A stretch of DNA of 43,330 nt from a virus: the IMG/VR virus record IMGVR_UViG_3300010332_000003, positions 1-43,330 of that record. One strand, given 5' to 3'. A model generated the notes under the pieces. The model had not been told where the DNA came from. It saw only the letters and a program-made list of their open reading frames with translations, and searched no databases. Positions 36,317 to 43,329 of this stretch are shown piece by piece. Each line of letters starts with the position of its first letter. Within the stretch, counting starts at the first letter, position 1. The position numbers and the translations under genes were made by a program.

Positions 36317-36904
36317 ATGGACGGCAAAGATATCCTCAATAAGTGGAACAACATTCCGCTAGGCGATGTCATGATTGGAGCGGGAGAGGATCTTGAAGCC
36401 GATGACGTTTTGAAGACGCCGGACAGGTTCCTCTCCGCTTTGCAGGAGATGATCGCAGGCTATGAGCAAGACCCTCTGGAGATAGCCACTTCGGCTGTCT
36501 TTCCCTTCGAAGAAGGGTCACCGTATGTAGTTGTGCGGGATATAGACTTCATGTCTATATGCCGCCATCATCTGCTGCCCATCATCGGGGTAGCTCACGT
36601 AGGATACAAGGTGAATGAGAGCGTGATAGGACTATCAAAAATCCCGAGAGTGGTTGAAGCGTGGGCACGTAGATTGCAGGTACAGGAGAAGATGACCGAG
36701 GAGATCGCAGACACAATAGACCAGGCGATAAACCCGGAAGGTCTCCTGGTCGTAGTAGAAGGAAGACACCTGTGCTGCACAGGAAGAGGAATAAAGAAGA
36801 CCCACGCTACAATGGTCACAGCAGCAGAAAGAGGTGAAGTCGATAGCTTTTTAAGGAGGCTCGTCTGTGGATGTATGTCTAATCGTTCCTCCCGCTCATA
36901 TTGA
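36317..36904 (+). CDS. folE: GTP cyclohydrolase I
   Basis: A 195-residue FolE. It opens GTP to dihydroneopterin triphosphate, the first step of preQ0 synthesis. Features: KTPDRFLSALQEM, the zinc Cys/His in IDFMSICRHHLLP, VIGLSKIPRVVEAWARRLQV, and the second zinc Cys in VEGRHLCCTGRGIKK. It is not QueF: the sequence keeps the FolE GLSK/R-x-[VA] helix and the two Cys and His of the zinc site. The ATG at 36317 follows GGAGG; one at 36305 is less well placed. Overlaps dpdA by 38 nt. Confidence 0.93.
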   Translation: MDGKDILNKWNNIPLGDVMIGAGEDLEADDVLKTPDRFLSALQEMIAGYEQDPLEIATSAVFPFEEGSPYVVVRDIDFMSICRHHLLPIIGVAHVGYKVNESVIGLSKIPRVVEAWARRLQVQEKMTEEIADTIDQAINPEGLLVVVEGRHLCCTGRGIKKTHATMVTAAERGEVDSFLRRLVCGCMSNRSSRSY

Positions 36905-37664
36905 GGTCACGCGAGCGTTCCAGGGTAGATTTTGTATAGGAAGCGTGGCTCTCCGAAATCGCAGGTACAGGGATTTCTTCCGGTACGCTGCGAGAGAGGA
37001 GGGTCTTATTGTCATCCTGGACAATGGAGAGTATGAAGGAGAGAGGCTATCGGACGATGACTTGCTCCGCTTGGCAGACTACATTGATGCTTCTCTCGTC
37101 GTCGCACCTGACAGGATCGGCTGTCCAGCATGGGAGAATTTGAAGATGCAGCTTGCATTTCAAAGGAAGTGTCAGCGTCCGACAATGTTTGTAGGACAGC
37201 TCAACCCTGAAGGCGGCGAAGAGGAGAGAAGAGCTTTCTTCGAAACCTTCCAGATAGCACTGGACGCATTCCCGGCAGTGTCCATAGGGCCGAAGGCGGT
37301 TTCGTGGCTCTACGGGAAGGATCCGGTCAGAGATGACTCTAACAGATGTAAATGTCAGTTCGACTTCTGGCTGCGGCAGATACCGCACAGCAACTATGTA
37401 CACTTCTTGGGTTTAGACGATGAGTATATGTGGCTTCAGTACTGGAAGACACCTAATTCAGTAGATACAGCGTCTCTCTTCTGGCAGGTGATGGAAGCCT
37501 CCGTCGAGGAATTGCCATATCTCTTTGACGAAGAAGGCTTCCACTCCCGCCGGAGGAGACCAGAAAATTATTTCGAGAAGGAATATGAGATGACGACGGT
37601 GAAGAGAAGAGCGCTGGAGAGGCTCTTCTCTTTAGTTCATCACTACGCACTTGGAGAAGAGTGA
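36867..37664 (+). CDS. dpdA: DNA-guanine transglycosylase-like protein
   Basis: A 265-residue member of the tRNA-guanine transglycosylase superfamily in the phage DpdA size class, much shorter than TGT (about 370). It exchanges guanine in DNA for a 7-deazaguanine base. Motifs: ILDNGEYEG (50-58), VVAPDRIG (78-85), FVGQLNP (108-114), VSIGPKAV (138-145), YVHFLGLDD (177-185) and NSVDTAS (197-203). The acids in DNG and PD are the likely catalytic pair. It starts at GTG 36867 with SD TTAAGGAGG. It lies after folE and before the DNA polymerase. Confidence 0.88.
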   Translation: MDVCLIVPPAHIEVTRAFQGRFCIGSVALRNRRYRDFFRYAAREEGLIVILDNGEYEGERLSDDDLLRLADYIDASLVVAPDRIGCPAWENLKMQLAFQRKCQRPTMFVGQLNPEGGEEERRAFFETFQIALDAFPAVSIGPKAVSWLYGKDPVRDDSNRCKCQFDFWLRQIPHSNYVHFLGLDDEYMWLQYWKTPNSVDTASLFWQVMEASVEELPYLFDEEGFHSRRRRPENYFEKEYEMTTVKRRALERLFSLVHHYALGEE

Positions 37665-39421
37665 TGCAGGTACTGGATCTCAGCGAATACCCTGCCGAGA
37701 TGATAAATAGGAAAGACCTGCCTGTCGCGATAGACACAGAGACGGCAGGGACGAACTATGTTCCGTACTACTTCTCCTGGGCTGCGAAGGATCTAGGAGC
37801 AGGAGGCGGTCCTTTCCTCTCCCCGAAGGGAGGTCCTTTCATAAAGAAGTTGGCAGAGTCTTCTCGCCCGAAGATTTTTCATAACTGCAAGTTTGATATA
37901 AGGGTCTTGGCTCAGTTAGGTATTGAAGTAAAAGGAGAGATACACGATACCTCTTTGATGCATGCTCTCCTAGATGAGCATCACATAGAAGCTCATAGGT
38001 TGAAAGCTCTCGCCAGGGAGATTTTAGGGCGTCCGCGTTTGGACGAATATGAGTTACATGAAGAGCAGAGAAAGTACCCTAAGGAGGAGATGAACCTGCA
38101 TGTACCTCAGACCCTCCTTCACAAGTATGCGGTCGCGGACGCACAGGACACATTAGACCTCTTCTACGTCTTCAAACCGCAGCTCATAGAGGAAGGTCTG
38201 TGGGATCTCTACAGAGATGAGGTTGCAGCCGCTCTCGTCTATTTAGAGATTGAGGATAGAGGCGTCCTCGTGGACATGAACGCTCTGGACAGTGCATGGA
38301 AGGAGATCATCCACGCGCAGAACATAATCCAGGCGAAGGTGTGGGAGCTGTTTGGACAGGAATTTAAATTGTCTTCTCCGCGACAAGTAGGAGAAGTGAT
38401 GGGTCGCATCTTTGCTCTTACGGAAAGGACGCCGACAGGTCAGTGGCGCGTCTCAAAGCAAGTGCTGGAGAAGTATATCGACGATCCAAGGGTCCAGTAC
38501 TACTTCGCCTGGAAGTTTTTGGATGCGGCAAGAGCGAAGTTGGAGAATTATGCCAGGTGCATGCACGAAGACGGGAGGCTGCATCCTTCCTACAGACAGA
38601 CGACAACGACAGGAAGGACCGCATGCTCCGAACCTAACTTGCAGAACATACCTAAGCAGCGAGGGAGAATTACAGAGGTAGAAGTAGGAGATCCGGAGCT
38701 AGCGAAGATGTGTAGAGAAGCTTTCCGCTCTACGCGGAGGGTGTTCGTAGCTCCGGAAGGCGCTACTCTCTACTCCTTCGACTACTCTCAGATAGAGTAC
38801 AGAGTAGCAGTCCACTACACTGGAAGTAAGAGGTTGATTGAAGCTTTAAGGAGAGGCGAAGATGTTCACTCCATGATCTGCCAACTGGTGTTTGGCAAGG
38901 TAGATCCGCGTACACGCCACATCACGAAGATGATAAACTACGGCTGCTTATACGGGATGGGAATGGGTACACTAAAGCAAAAGGTCCTGCAAGGAGAGCC
39001 GGGCGTAGATGCGGAATACACCATGCGGTTGTACAGACAGAAATCACCTGAGCTGCTACAGCTGCAGAGAGAAGCTACGTTGGTAGCTCAGCGGAGAGGT
39101 TATGTGAAGGATGTTTTTGGGAGGAAGTACAGGTACGATCCTGATAGACCCTACGCAATGGTCGCCTGGCTCTGTCAAGGAACAGCAGCCAACATCAAGA
39201 AGTATGCTATAAGGCGTGTCCATGAGATCCTGAAAGGGAGGAGAAGCGGGATCATCATGGACATACACGACGAGATCGTGTTGGAAGTATATCCGGAGGA
39301 CGAACACCTCTTACCGAAGATAAAGGAAGCGATGGAGGACTTCCCTCAATTCTCTGTCCCTATCACTGTGGACGCAGCAAAAGGACCAAATCTGCTGGAC
39401 ATGGAAGGGGTTGAGCTATGA
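37664..39421 (+). CDS. DNA polymerase, family A, with 3'-5' exonuclease
   Basis: A 585-residue replicative polymerase. The exonuclease has AIDTETAG (Exo I, Asp/Glu), FHNCKFDIRVL (Exo II) and KYAVADAQDTLDLF (Exo III, Y-x3-D). The polymerase has TGRTACSEPNLQNIPKQ, motif A YSFDYSQIEYRVAV, motif B ITKMINYGCLYGMG and motif C IMDIHDEIVLEV. No 5' nuclease domain. All catalytic residues are present, so it should proofread. The motif B position usually governing sugar choice is Tyr/Cys-containing NYGCLYG, as in other phage enzymes. It sits between dpdA and the second queC-like gene. Confidence 0.93.
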   Translation: MQVLDLSEYPAEMINRKDLPVAIDTETAGTNYVPYYFSWAAKDLGAGGGPFLSPKGGPFIKKLAESSRPKIFHNCKFDIRVLAQLGIEVKGEIHDTSLMHALLDEHHIEAHRLKALAREILGRPRLDEYELHEEQRKYPKEEMNLHVPQTLLHKYAVADAQDTLDLFYVFKPQLIEEGLWDLYRDEVAAALVYLEIEDRGVLVDMNALDSAWKEIIHAQNIIQAKVWELFGQEFKLSSPRQVGEVMGRIFALTERTPTGQWRVSKQVLEKYIDDPRVQYYFAWKFLDAARAKLENYARCMHEDGRLHPSYRQTTTTGRTACSEPNLQNIPKQRGRITEVEVGDPELAKMCREAFRSTRRVFVAPEGATLYSFDYSQIEYRVAVHYTGSKRLIEALRRGEDVHSMICQLVFGKVDPRTRHITKMINYGCLYGMGMGTLKQKVLQGEPGVDAEYTMRLYRQKSPELLQLQREATLVAQRRGYVKDVFGRKYRYDPDRPYAMVAWLCQGTAANIKKYAIRRVHEILKGRRSGIIMDIHDEIVLEVYPEDEHLLPKIKEAMEDFPQFSVPITVDAAKGPNLLDMEGVEL

Positions 39422-40023
39422 TTATGGTTGCGTGCAGCGGCGGGATGAAGAGCGCGTTAATGATAGAGTACGCGAAGCGGGAGAAGAAAAAGGTTCTCCT
39501 CGCGTACATTAGAAGAAGGATCCCCGCAGAGAGGAAGGAATTAAGGTGCGTACATGAGTTGGCTGCTCATCACGGATTGGACCTCATAATCCGAGAACTT
39601 CCTGCCAGGGAGAGGAATGTAATGCTGGGGCCTCTCCTGTATTGGTATCTCCTGTACATCGCCGAGATGTATAAATGCAGGGAGCTGTGGATAGGAGTAT
39701 CCGCAGAAGATACTGGACCGGAAGCAGAAGAGGGTTTCTTCCGTTTGATGTCTGCGATGCTGGAGAAGGTGCAGCCGATGTATGATGAATTCGGTCTCTT
39801 CAGAGGAGACCGATTGGACATCCAGACACCTCTTCTGCAGCTGACGCACGAACAGGTAGTTATACTGGGAGAGAAGTTTGGTGTACCATGGACACTAACT
39901 ACATCCTGTTTGAGAGGAGGGCGGTTCGACTGTGGAGAGTGCGAAGGCTGTGCTCGTAGGAGAACCGCCTTCTTCTTTGCGGAGGTGGAGGACCCGACGC
40001 TCTATGCGAAGACTAGCAATTGA
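39418..40023 (+). CDS. Divergent second QueC-like ATP-pyrophosphatase-fold enzyme
   Basis: A 201-residue QueC relative. The zinc site is preserved exactly: Cys 164, 172, 175 and 178 in SCLRGGRFDCGECEGC, with spacing identical to the other QueC, followed by ARRRTAF. But the ATP loop is SGGMKS (7-12), with Lys in place of the almost invariant Asp, and the YGQ(R/M)H substrate segment is replaced by YIRRRIPAER. It may have gained a new step, perhaps acting on preQ0 or on a base after insertion, or it may have lost catalysis. It overlaps the polymerase by 4 nt. Confidence 0.75.
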   Translation: MIMVACSGGMKSALMIEYAKREKKKVLLAYIRRRIPAERKELRCVHELAAHHGLDLIIRELPARERNVMLGPLLYWYLLYIAEMYKCRELWIGVSAEDTGPEAEEGFFRLMSAMLEKVQPMYDEFGLFRGDRLDIQTPLLQLTHEQVVILGEKFGVPWTLTTSCLRGGRFDCGECEGCARRRTAFFFAEVEDPTLYAKTSN

Positions 40024-40450
40024 CCCGTCGATAAATACCGTAGGATGGGCCGTGGAAGAAGACACTATACGCTTCGGCACCATCAAGGTGAAGGGAGTAG
40101 ATATTCCTGAGAGAATAAAGCGGATAGTACAGCTTTTAGATGAGAAGGTAGAAGGACGCTTCGATGAGATCCTCATCGAGATGCCTGGTCCATTTGGCTC
40201 CTACAAGAGCTTAGGGTCCTTCTCCAGTACAAGCCTCTTTAAATTGAGTTTTGCAACAGGCGCTATCGTCCTATGGGCAACTGGGAGGTCTGACAATGTG
40301 AAGTTGGTACCTGTAGCGACGTGGAAAGGGCAATTGCCGAAGCACGTAGTATATGAGAGGATTAAGAGGGATTACCCGGATGTAAAGAGCGATCACGAAG
40401 CGGATGCTATAGGTATCCTTCTGTGGAGGAGAAGAAATGAAGAAAGATGA
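40004..40450 (+). CDS. RuvC-like Holliday junction resolvase
   Basis: A 148-residue RNase H-fold nuclease. Acidic sites: RLAIDPSINTVGWAV (first Asp with the 'DPs...tGwa' strand), EILIEMPGPFGS (Glu), and SDHEADAIGILLW (the late D-x2-DA). The middle VPVATWKGQLPKHVV matches the RuvC 'p...K....G.g.A.K..V' segment. It would cut branched replication intermediates before packaging. The ATG at 40004 is chosen; the longer frame lies in the upstream gene. Confidence 0.78.
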   Translation: MRRLAIDPSINTVGWAVEEDTIRFGTIKVKGVDIPERIKRIVQLLDEKVEGRFDEILIEMPGPFGSYKSLGSFSSTSLFKLSFATGAIVLWATGRSDNVKLVPVATWKGQLPKHVVYERIKRDYPDVKSDHEADAIGILLWRRRNEER

Positions 40451-40748
40451 CGTGAAAGAAATCATGCAGAGTCTCTTTGACGAGTGTCTGCAAACCCTGG
40501 AAGAGAAGAGCAAAGATTACGGTTCACACTTCGACCTTCTTACAAACTTCAAGGAGATAGCCAGAGCGGAAGACGAGAAACCGCTCAGAATAATTTCTAT
40601 CATGGGGTCGAAGCAGCTAAATACTATCAGGAACTTCACCAAGGGAAGGACCTTGGTGACCGAGCCTTTGAGGAAGAGGATTGTAGATGCGATAAACTAC
40701 TTATGTCTCCTTTACTGCATGGCGAAGGAGGAAGGCTATGACGTTTAA
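40437..40748 (+). CDS. DUF1599/MazG-like helical protein (nucleotide-modification associated)
   Basis: A 103-residue all-helical protein: FDECLQTLEEKSKDYGSHFD, NFKEIARAEDEKPL, SIMGSKQLNTIRNFTK and IVDAINYLCLLYCMAKEEG. The 'K..DYG....l..nF..ia ... K..ri.n ... D.iNYl.l' pattern matches DUF1599, a MazG-like family often next to phage nucleotide-modification genes. It may hydrolyse or bind a nucleoside triphosphate. It overlaps its neighbours by 14 nt and 11 nt. Confidence 0.68.
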   Translation: MKKDDVKEIMQSLFDECLQTLEEKSKDYGSHFDLLTNFKEIARAEDEKPLRIISIMGSKQLNTIRNFTKGRTLVTEPLRKRIVDAINYLCLLYCMAKEEGYDV

Positions 40749-41004
40749 AGAGTGGCTGACAGACACGAGTACATGGAGCTCTAAGCTCCTCATTGGAGTT
40801 GTAGCAGTGTGTGCAGCATTCGCCTGTCCTTTCGGAGTAGCTCTCCTTGCTCTCTCGTGGTTCCTCTTTTACAGAGGGAACCCGGAGAAGGAGAGGAAGC
40901 TTAAGAACGTTGTAGTCGCAGGGTGTAAATTGATAGCGATGCTGATACTCCTTCTCGCATTGCTGCAGGCGATACTACCGTCTCTGATCGTACACTTAGT
41001 GTAG
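40738..41004 (+). CDS. Small membrane protein with two or three hydrophobic helices (88 aa)
   Basis: Hydrophobic segments at about residues 15-45 (LLIGVVAVCAAFACPFGVAL, LALSWFLFY) and 63-87 (LIAMLILLLALLQAILPSLI), separated by a basic loop RGNPEKERKLK. It is probably an inner-membrane protein. No catalytic motif. As a lone membrane gene among replication genes it could block superinfection, which is inference. Confidence 0.6.
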   Translation: MTFKEWLTDTSTWSSKLLIGVVAVCAAFACPFGVALLALSWFLFYRGNPEKERKLKNVVVAGCKLIAMLILLLALLQAILPSLIVHLV

Positions 41005-41014
41005 GAGACAAGGG

Positions 41015-41353
41015 ATGAAGAGTTACTACGTTCTCTTTTGTCCGGGTCTTAGCCGCGTTAATATACCAGCCCAAATCATGGAAGGTCCTATCTCAGCTCC
41101 TTCCCCGGAGCACGCCCTCGCAGTCGCGACTGTTGCTCGCGCCTTGAAGAGAGACGATCCGGACAGGATAATGAAGCTTACTCGGAGAGGAGCGCTACAA
41201 CGGGTATCGCGGGAGTATTTTGGTGCGAAGGAGATTGTCCGGGAGAGAGGCGGACTGCTCTGGCGGAATGTTAACCTGTTCGCAGCTGTAGCTACTTCCC
41301 CTGCAAAAGCTACGGCTCTTTATCTAAAACACGTAGAAGGAGACAAGGAATGA
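41015..41353 (+). CDS. SYYV-domain protein, single unit (112 aa)
   Basis: MKSYYVLFCPGLSRVN, then GPISAPSPEHALAVATVA, LTRRGALQRVSREYFG and AAVATSPAKATALYLK. The order is strand, then an APSP-x-HAL helix, a middle helix, then a strand with ATSP-x-[KR]-ATAL. The next gene has a close copy of the whole unit. Unknown function. Confidence 0.6.
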   Translation: MKSYYVLFCPGLSRVNIPAQIMEGPISAPSPEHALAVATVARALKRDDPDRIMKLTRRGALQRVSREYFGAKEIVRERGGLLWRNVNLFAAVATSPAKATALYLKHVEGDKE

Positions 41354-42054
41354 AGAGCTATTACGTTCTTTACTACCTTATAGGGAGATCCTATTTTGAG
41401 CGTTTCTGGGAAGACGCTCGCAGCATGGACGGTCCTATCGAAGCGCCTTCTCCTGTACATGCTCTTGCGCTGGTAGTTCTCCCAAGGTATTGCGAGAAAG
41501 ACGACACCCCAGAAAAACTAAAAACTATGACTGACTGGGGTGTTTTGCGGAGGATCAAGAGATGCTGGGGAGAGCCATACACGCTCGAGCGTAGAGGAGA
41601 TACATTGTTCTGGTATGGCGAGAACCTGAAAGCAGCTGTAGCTACTTCTCCTTCGAGGGCTACAGCTCTCTTCTTGAGAGGAGAAAATAGAAAGAGGAAG
41701 GTTATGTACTGGGTGGTTTTCAAGAAGTACGAGGATAGCTCTGACTATGACAGACCGACAGGGTGGTACTATCTCACCAGAGAAGCGGTCACTCCTCTCG
41801 AAGCTCTGGCTCGCGCGTATTACTGGGATGATATGATGGCGCACTGCAATAGGATATTCTCGGAAGAGTGCATGCGGAAGTACTTCCGAGACATCATGGA
41901 AATCAGAATTTTCAAAGAGACAACGAGAACCCTGTGCGGAGCGGATATACCTCACGTTTTCGGAGTCGCGCCTACAAGAGAAGAGGCGATAAGGCTTTGC
42001 CGAGAAGCGTCAAGAAGGGAAGGAAGAGATGACACGAAGGGAGATAGAGTGTGA
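41350..42054 (+). CDS. SYYV-domain protein, double unit (234 aa)
   Basis: Residues 1-115 are a paralog of the previous gene (MKSYYVLYYLIGRSYF, GPIEAPSPVHALALVV, AAVATSPSRATALFLR). Residues about 118-225 look like a further diverged unit: MYWVVFKKYEDSSDYDRPT, EAVTPLEALARAYYW, and HVFGVAPTREEAIRLCREA. So the domain occurs three times in two genes. The end is charged. Function unknown. Confidence 0.6.
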   Translation: MKSYYVLYYLIGRSYFERFWEDARSMDGPIEAPSPVHALALVVLPRYCEKDDTPEKLKTMTDWGVLRRIKRCWGEPYTLERRGDTLFWYGENLKAAVATSPSRATALFLRGENRKRKVMYWVVFKKYEDSSDYDRPTGWYYLTREAVTPLEALARAYYWDDMMAHCNRIFSEECMRKYFRDIMEIRIFKETTRTLCGADIPHVFGVAPTREEAIRLCREASRREGRDDTKGDRV

Positions 42055-42565
42055 GTTTGCCCAGGAATGCGGAGCAGAGGCGGGTCCTGTCTTAGGAGCA
42101 GGTCCGACGGATGCTCGCATAGCCCTCATCGGGAGAAATCCTGGGAGGATGGAGATTGTAAATGGTCTTCCTTTCGTCGGACCTGCAGGCCGGAAGTTAG
42201 ATGAAGCTCTGAAGATAGCCGGTCTCGATAGGAAGACACTGTATATTACGAATGTCGCGAAGTGCATGTTTCCGGGAGACGCGCCTCCGTCGAAGAGTTG
42301 CATAAAGAGATGCGTTGAAAAGTACTTGCTAAAGGAGCTGGAGAGCTTGAAGAACCTGGAACTAATTATTACCTTGGGGAACGAAGCTCTTCAGCTATTC
42401 CTTCCGACCGCAAGGATAGGCTCTTTCCACGGTATATTTTTCGACGCAGAGAGGTTTTGGAAAGTAAAAGTTTTTACGAGCTTCCATCCGAGTGCTGCTC
42501 TGAGGTCTGCGAAATATGATGAGTTGTTTCTCCAGGACTGGCGTCAGCTGGCTCGAGCTTTATAA
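42029..42565 (+). CDS. Uracil-DNA glycosylase superfamily protein (family 4/5-like)
   Basis: A 178-residue glycosylase-fold protein. IALIGRNPGRMEIVNGLPFV with GPAGRKLDEAL is the active-site opening of family 4/5 enzymes (G-x-N/P-G-x-x-E ... G-x-PFVG-x-AG). TLYITNVAKCMFPGD and LELIITLGNEAL follow, and KVFTSFHPSAALRS carries the final HPS motif. Cys at about residues 8 and 14 and in SCIKRCVEK could hold an Fe-S cluster, but the spacing is not standard. It may remove uracil or another base. Its 3' end overlaps a minus-strand gene by 92 nt. Confidence 0.8.
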   Translation: MTRREIECEFAQECGAEAGPVLGAGPTDARIALIGRNPGRMEIVNGLPFVGPAGRKLDEALKIAGLDRKTLYITNVAKCMFPGDAPPSKSCIKRCVEKYLLKELESLKNLELIITLGNEALQLFLPTARIGSFHGIFFDAERFWKVKVFTSFHPSAALRSAKYDELFLQDWRQLARAL

Positions 42566-42776
42566 CAGGGAGCTCTCTAACGGTAGAGTCGAGGGAGATC
42601 TCCTTGGGGAGGAGCGGCATGACTATTTTTCGAAAGAAACTTATGGGGTCCTCCCGGAGGCTCTGCTCGAAAGCTGTCGCAAAGCAAGCTATGTTCTCGC
42701 TCTTAGCAAGGACTCTATCCAGTGCTTGGAGGACAGCTCTTCGTCCGTCAACGTACTTAACTTCTTTCTGATCCAT
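42474..42776 (-). CDS. Minus-strand hypothetical protein, possible small terminase subunit (100 aa)
   Basis: The start at 42776 (minus strand) follows AAGGGAGAG at a good distance. The product MDQKEVKYVDGRRAVLQALD, then FATAFEQSLREDPISFFRK and VMPLLPKEISLD. The 'f..al..sL..DP..Ff.k.v.pllPke' helix is common in small-terminase-like phage proteins. The C-terminal 30 residues are polar. It overlaps the UDG gene tail to tail by 92 nt and the next minus gene by 88 nt. TerS assignment is tentative and its distance from terL is unusual. Confidence 0.5.
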   Translation of the reverse strand: MDQKEVKYVDGRRAVLQALDRVLAKSENIACFATAFEQSLREDPISFFRKIVMPLLPKEISLDSTVRELPVIKLEPADASPGETTHHISQTSEQHSDGSS

Positions 42777-43159
42777 TTCGCTCTCTCCCTTATTGCTATT
42801 AACTCTCCCTCGGTGAAAGGCTCTTCCCTTGTCTGGCTCATCACGCCTTCCTCTATACGAGGGAGAGGAAGACCTAATAAGATGGCTGTGCGTAAAACTG
42901 ATGCGGGGATGGACAGCCACCACCTCTCTGCAGCAGCATTGAATAATGCTACTTCGCCTTTGCTTTCTAACTGTAAATTCGTCCGGAATGCTGGCCAGTC
43001 AACGCTAACTTGTCCTACCTTCACTTCTTTCACCAGCAACCCGGACAGCATCGCGTCATGCCACAAGCTGTTCTCCGGGATGACTCTCCCTCGAACTTTT
43101 AGCGGCTTGGGCGTTAAATCTCTGAGCCACAGCGGTAAAGCGCACCATATTCGTAGCAT
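42689..43159 (-). CDS. Minus-strand hypothetical protein (156 aa)
   Basis: The product starts MLRIWCALPLWLRDLTPKP and ends in a charged helical part with EEPFTEGELIAIRERAKWIR. AGA/AGG and purine-rich codons on this strand match the other genes, so this strand is the coding one; the 235-codon plus-strand frame over the same bases is Ser-rich and unlike phage proteins. On the minus strand TATAAA stands 6 nt before the ATG, so it may be read from a leaderless transcript. No SD is visible. Function unknown; it may act with the next minus gene. Confidence 0.55.
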   Translation of the reverse strand: MLRIWCALPLWLRDLTPKPLKVRGRVIPENSLWHDAMLSGLLVKEVKVGQVSVDWPAFRTNLQLESKGEVALFNAAAERWWLSIPASVLRTAILLGLPLPRIEEGVMSQTREEPFTEGELIAIRERAKWIRKKLSTLTDEELSSKHWIESLLRART

Positions 43160-43165
43160 GATATC

Positions 43166-43171
43166 TTTATA
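43166..43171 (-). promoter_or_regulatory. Possible -10 box for the minus-strand gene pair
   Basis: Minus-strand TATAAA followed by GATATC and the ATG at 43159. A 4/6 match to a -35 box (CTTACA) lies 18 bp upstream. The expected start of transcription coincides with the ATG, as at 25718. The lack of an SD before this ATG supports leaderless reading, but the evidence is modest. Confidence 0.35.
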
Positions 43172-43206
43172 CAGGTTTGTAGAAGAAGGTGTAAGGAGAA
43201 AAGAAG

Positions 43207-43329
43207 ATGGAGACAGTATTTAAGGTGATGTGTGTTGCGATCACTATATTTTACAGCTTGCTTTCCCTCTTACTCCTACTTTTCCTTGGGTATCTCCTTG
43301 GAGGCGGGAAGGATGCTGGAAGGTCTTGA
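43207..43329 (+). CDS. Tiny single-pass membrane protein (40 aa)
   Basis: METVFKVMCVAITIFYSL and then a run LLSLLLLLFLGYLLGGG with a short tail KDAGRS. One transmembrane helix. SD AAGGAG is 8 nt before ATG 43207. It runs in the plus direction, divergent from the minus-strand pair, so a promoter pair may lie between 43160 and 43206. Function unknown. Confidence 0.55.
   Translation: METVFKVMCVAITIFYSLLSLLLLLFLGYLLGGGKDAGRS

Noticed and set aside
36317-36904. QueF (preQ0 reductase) instead of FolE
   Set aside because: Sequence shows the FolE zinc site (CRHH and HLCC) and the GLSK/R helix, and FolE is needed for the first step.
42516-43223. 235-codon plus-strand frame opposite the minus gene pair
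   Set aside because: Ser/Leu-rich with no SD and unlike the other proteins; purine and AGA/AGG bias place the genes on the minus strand.
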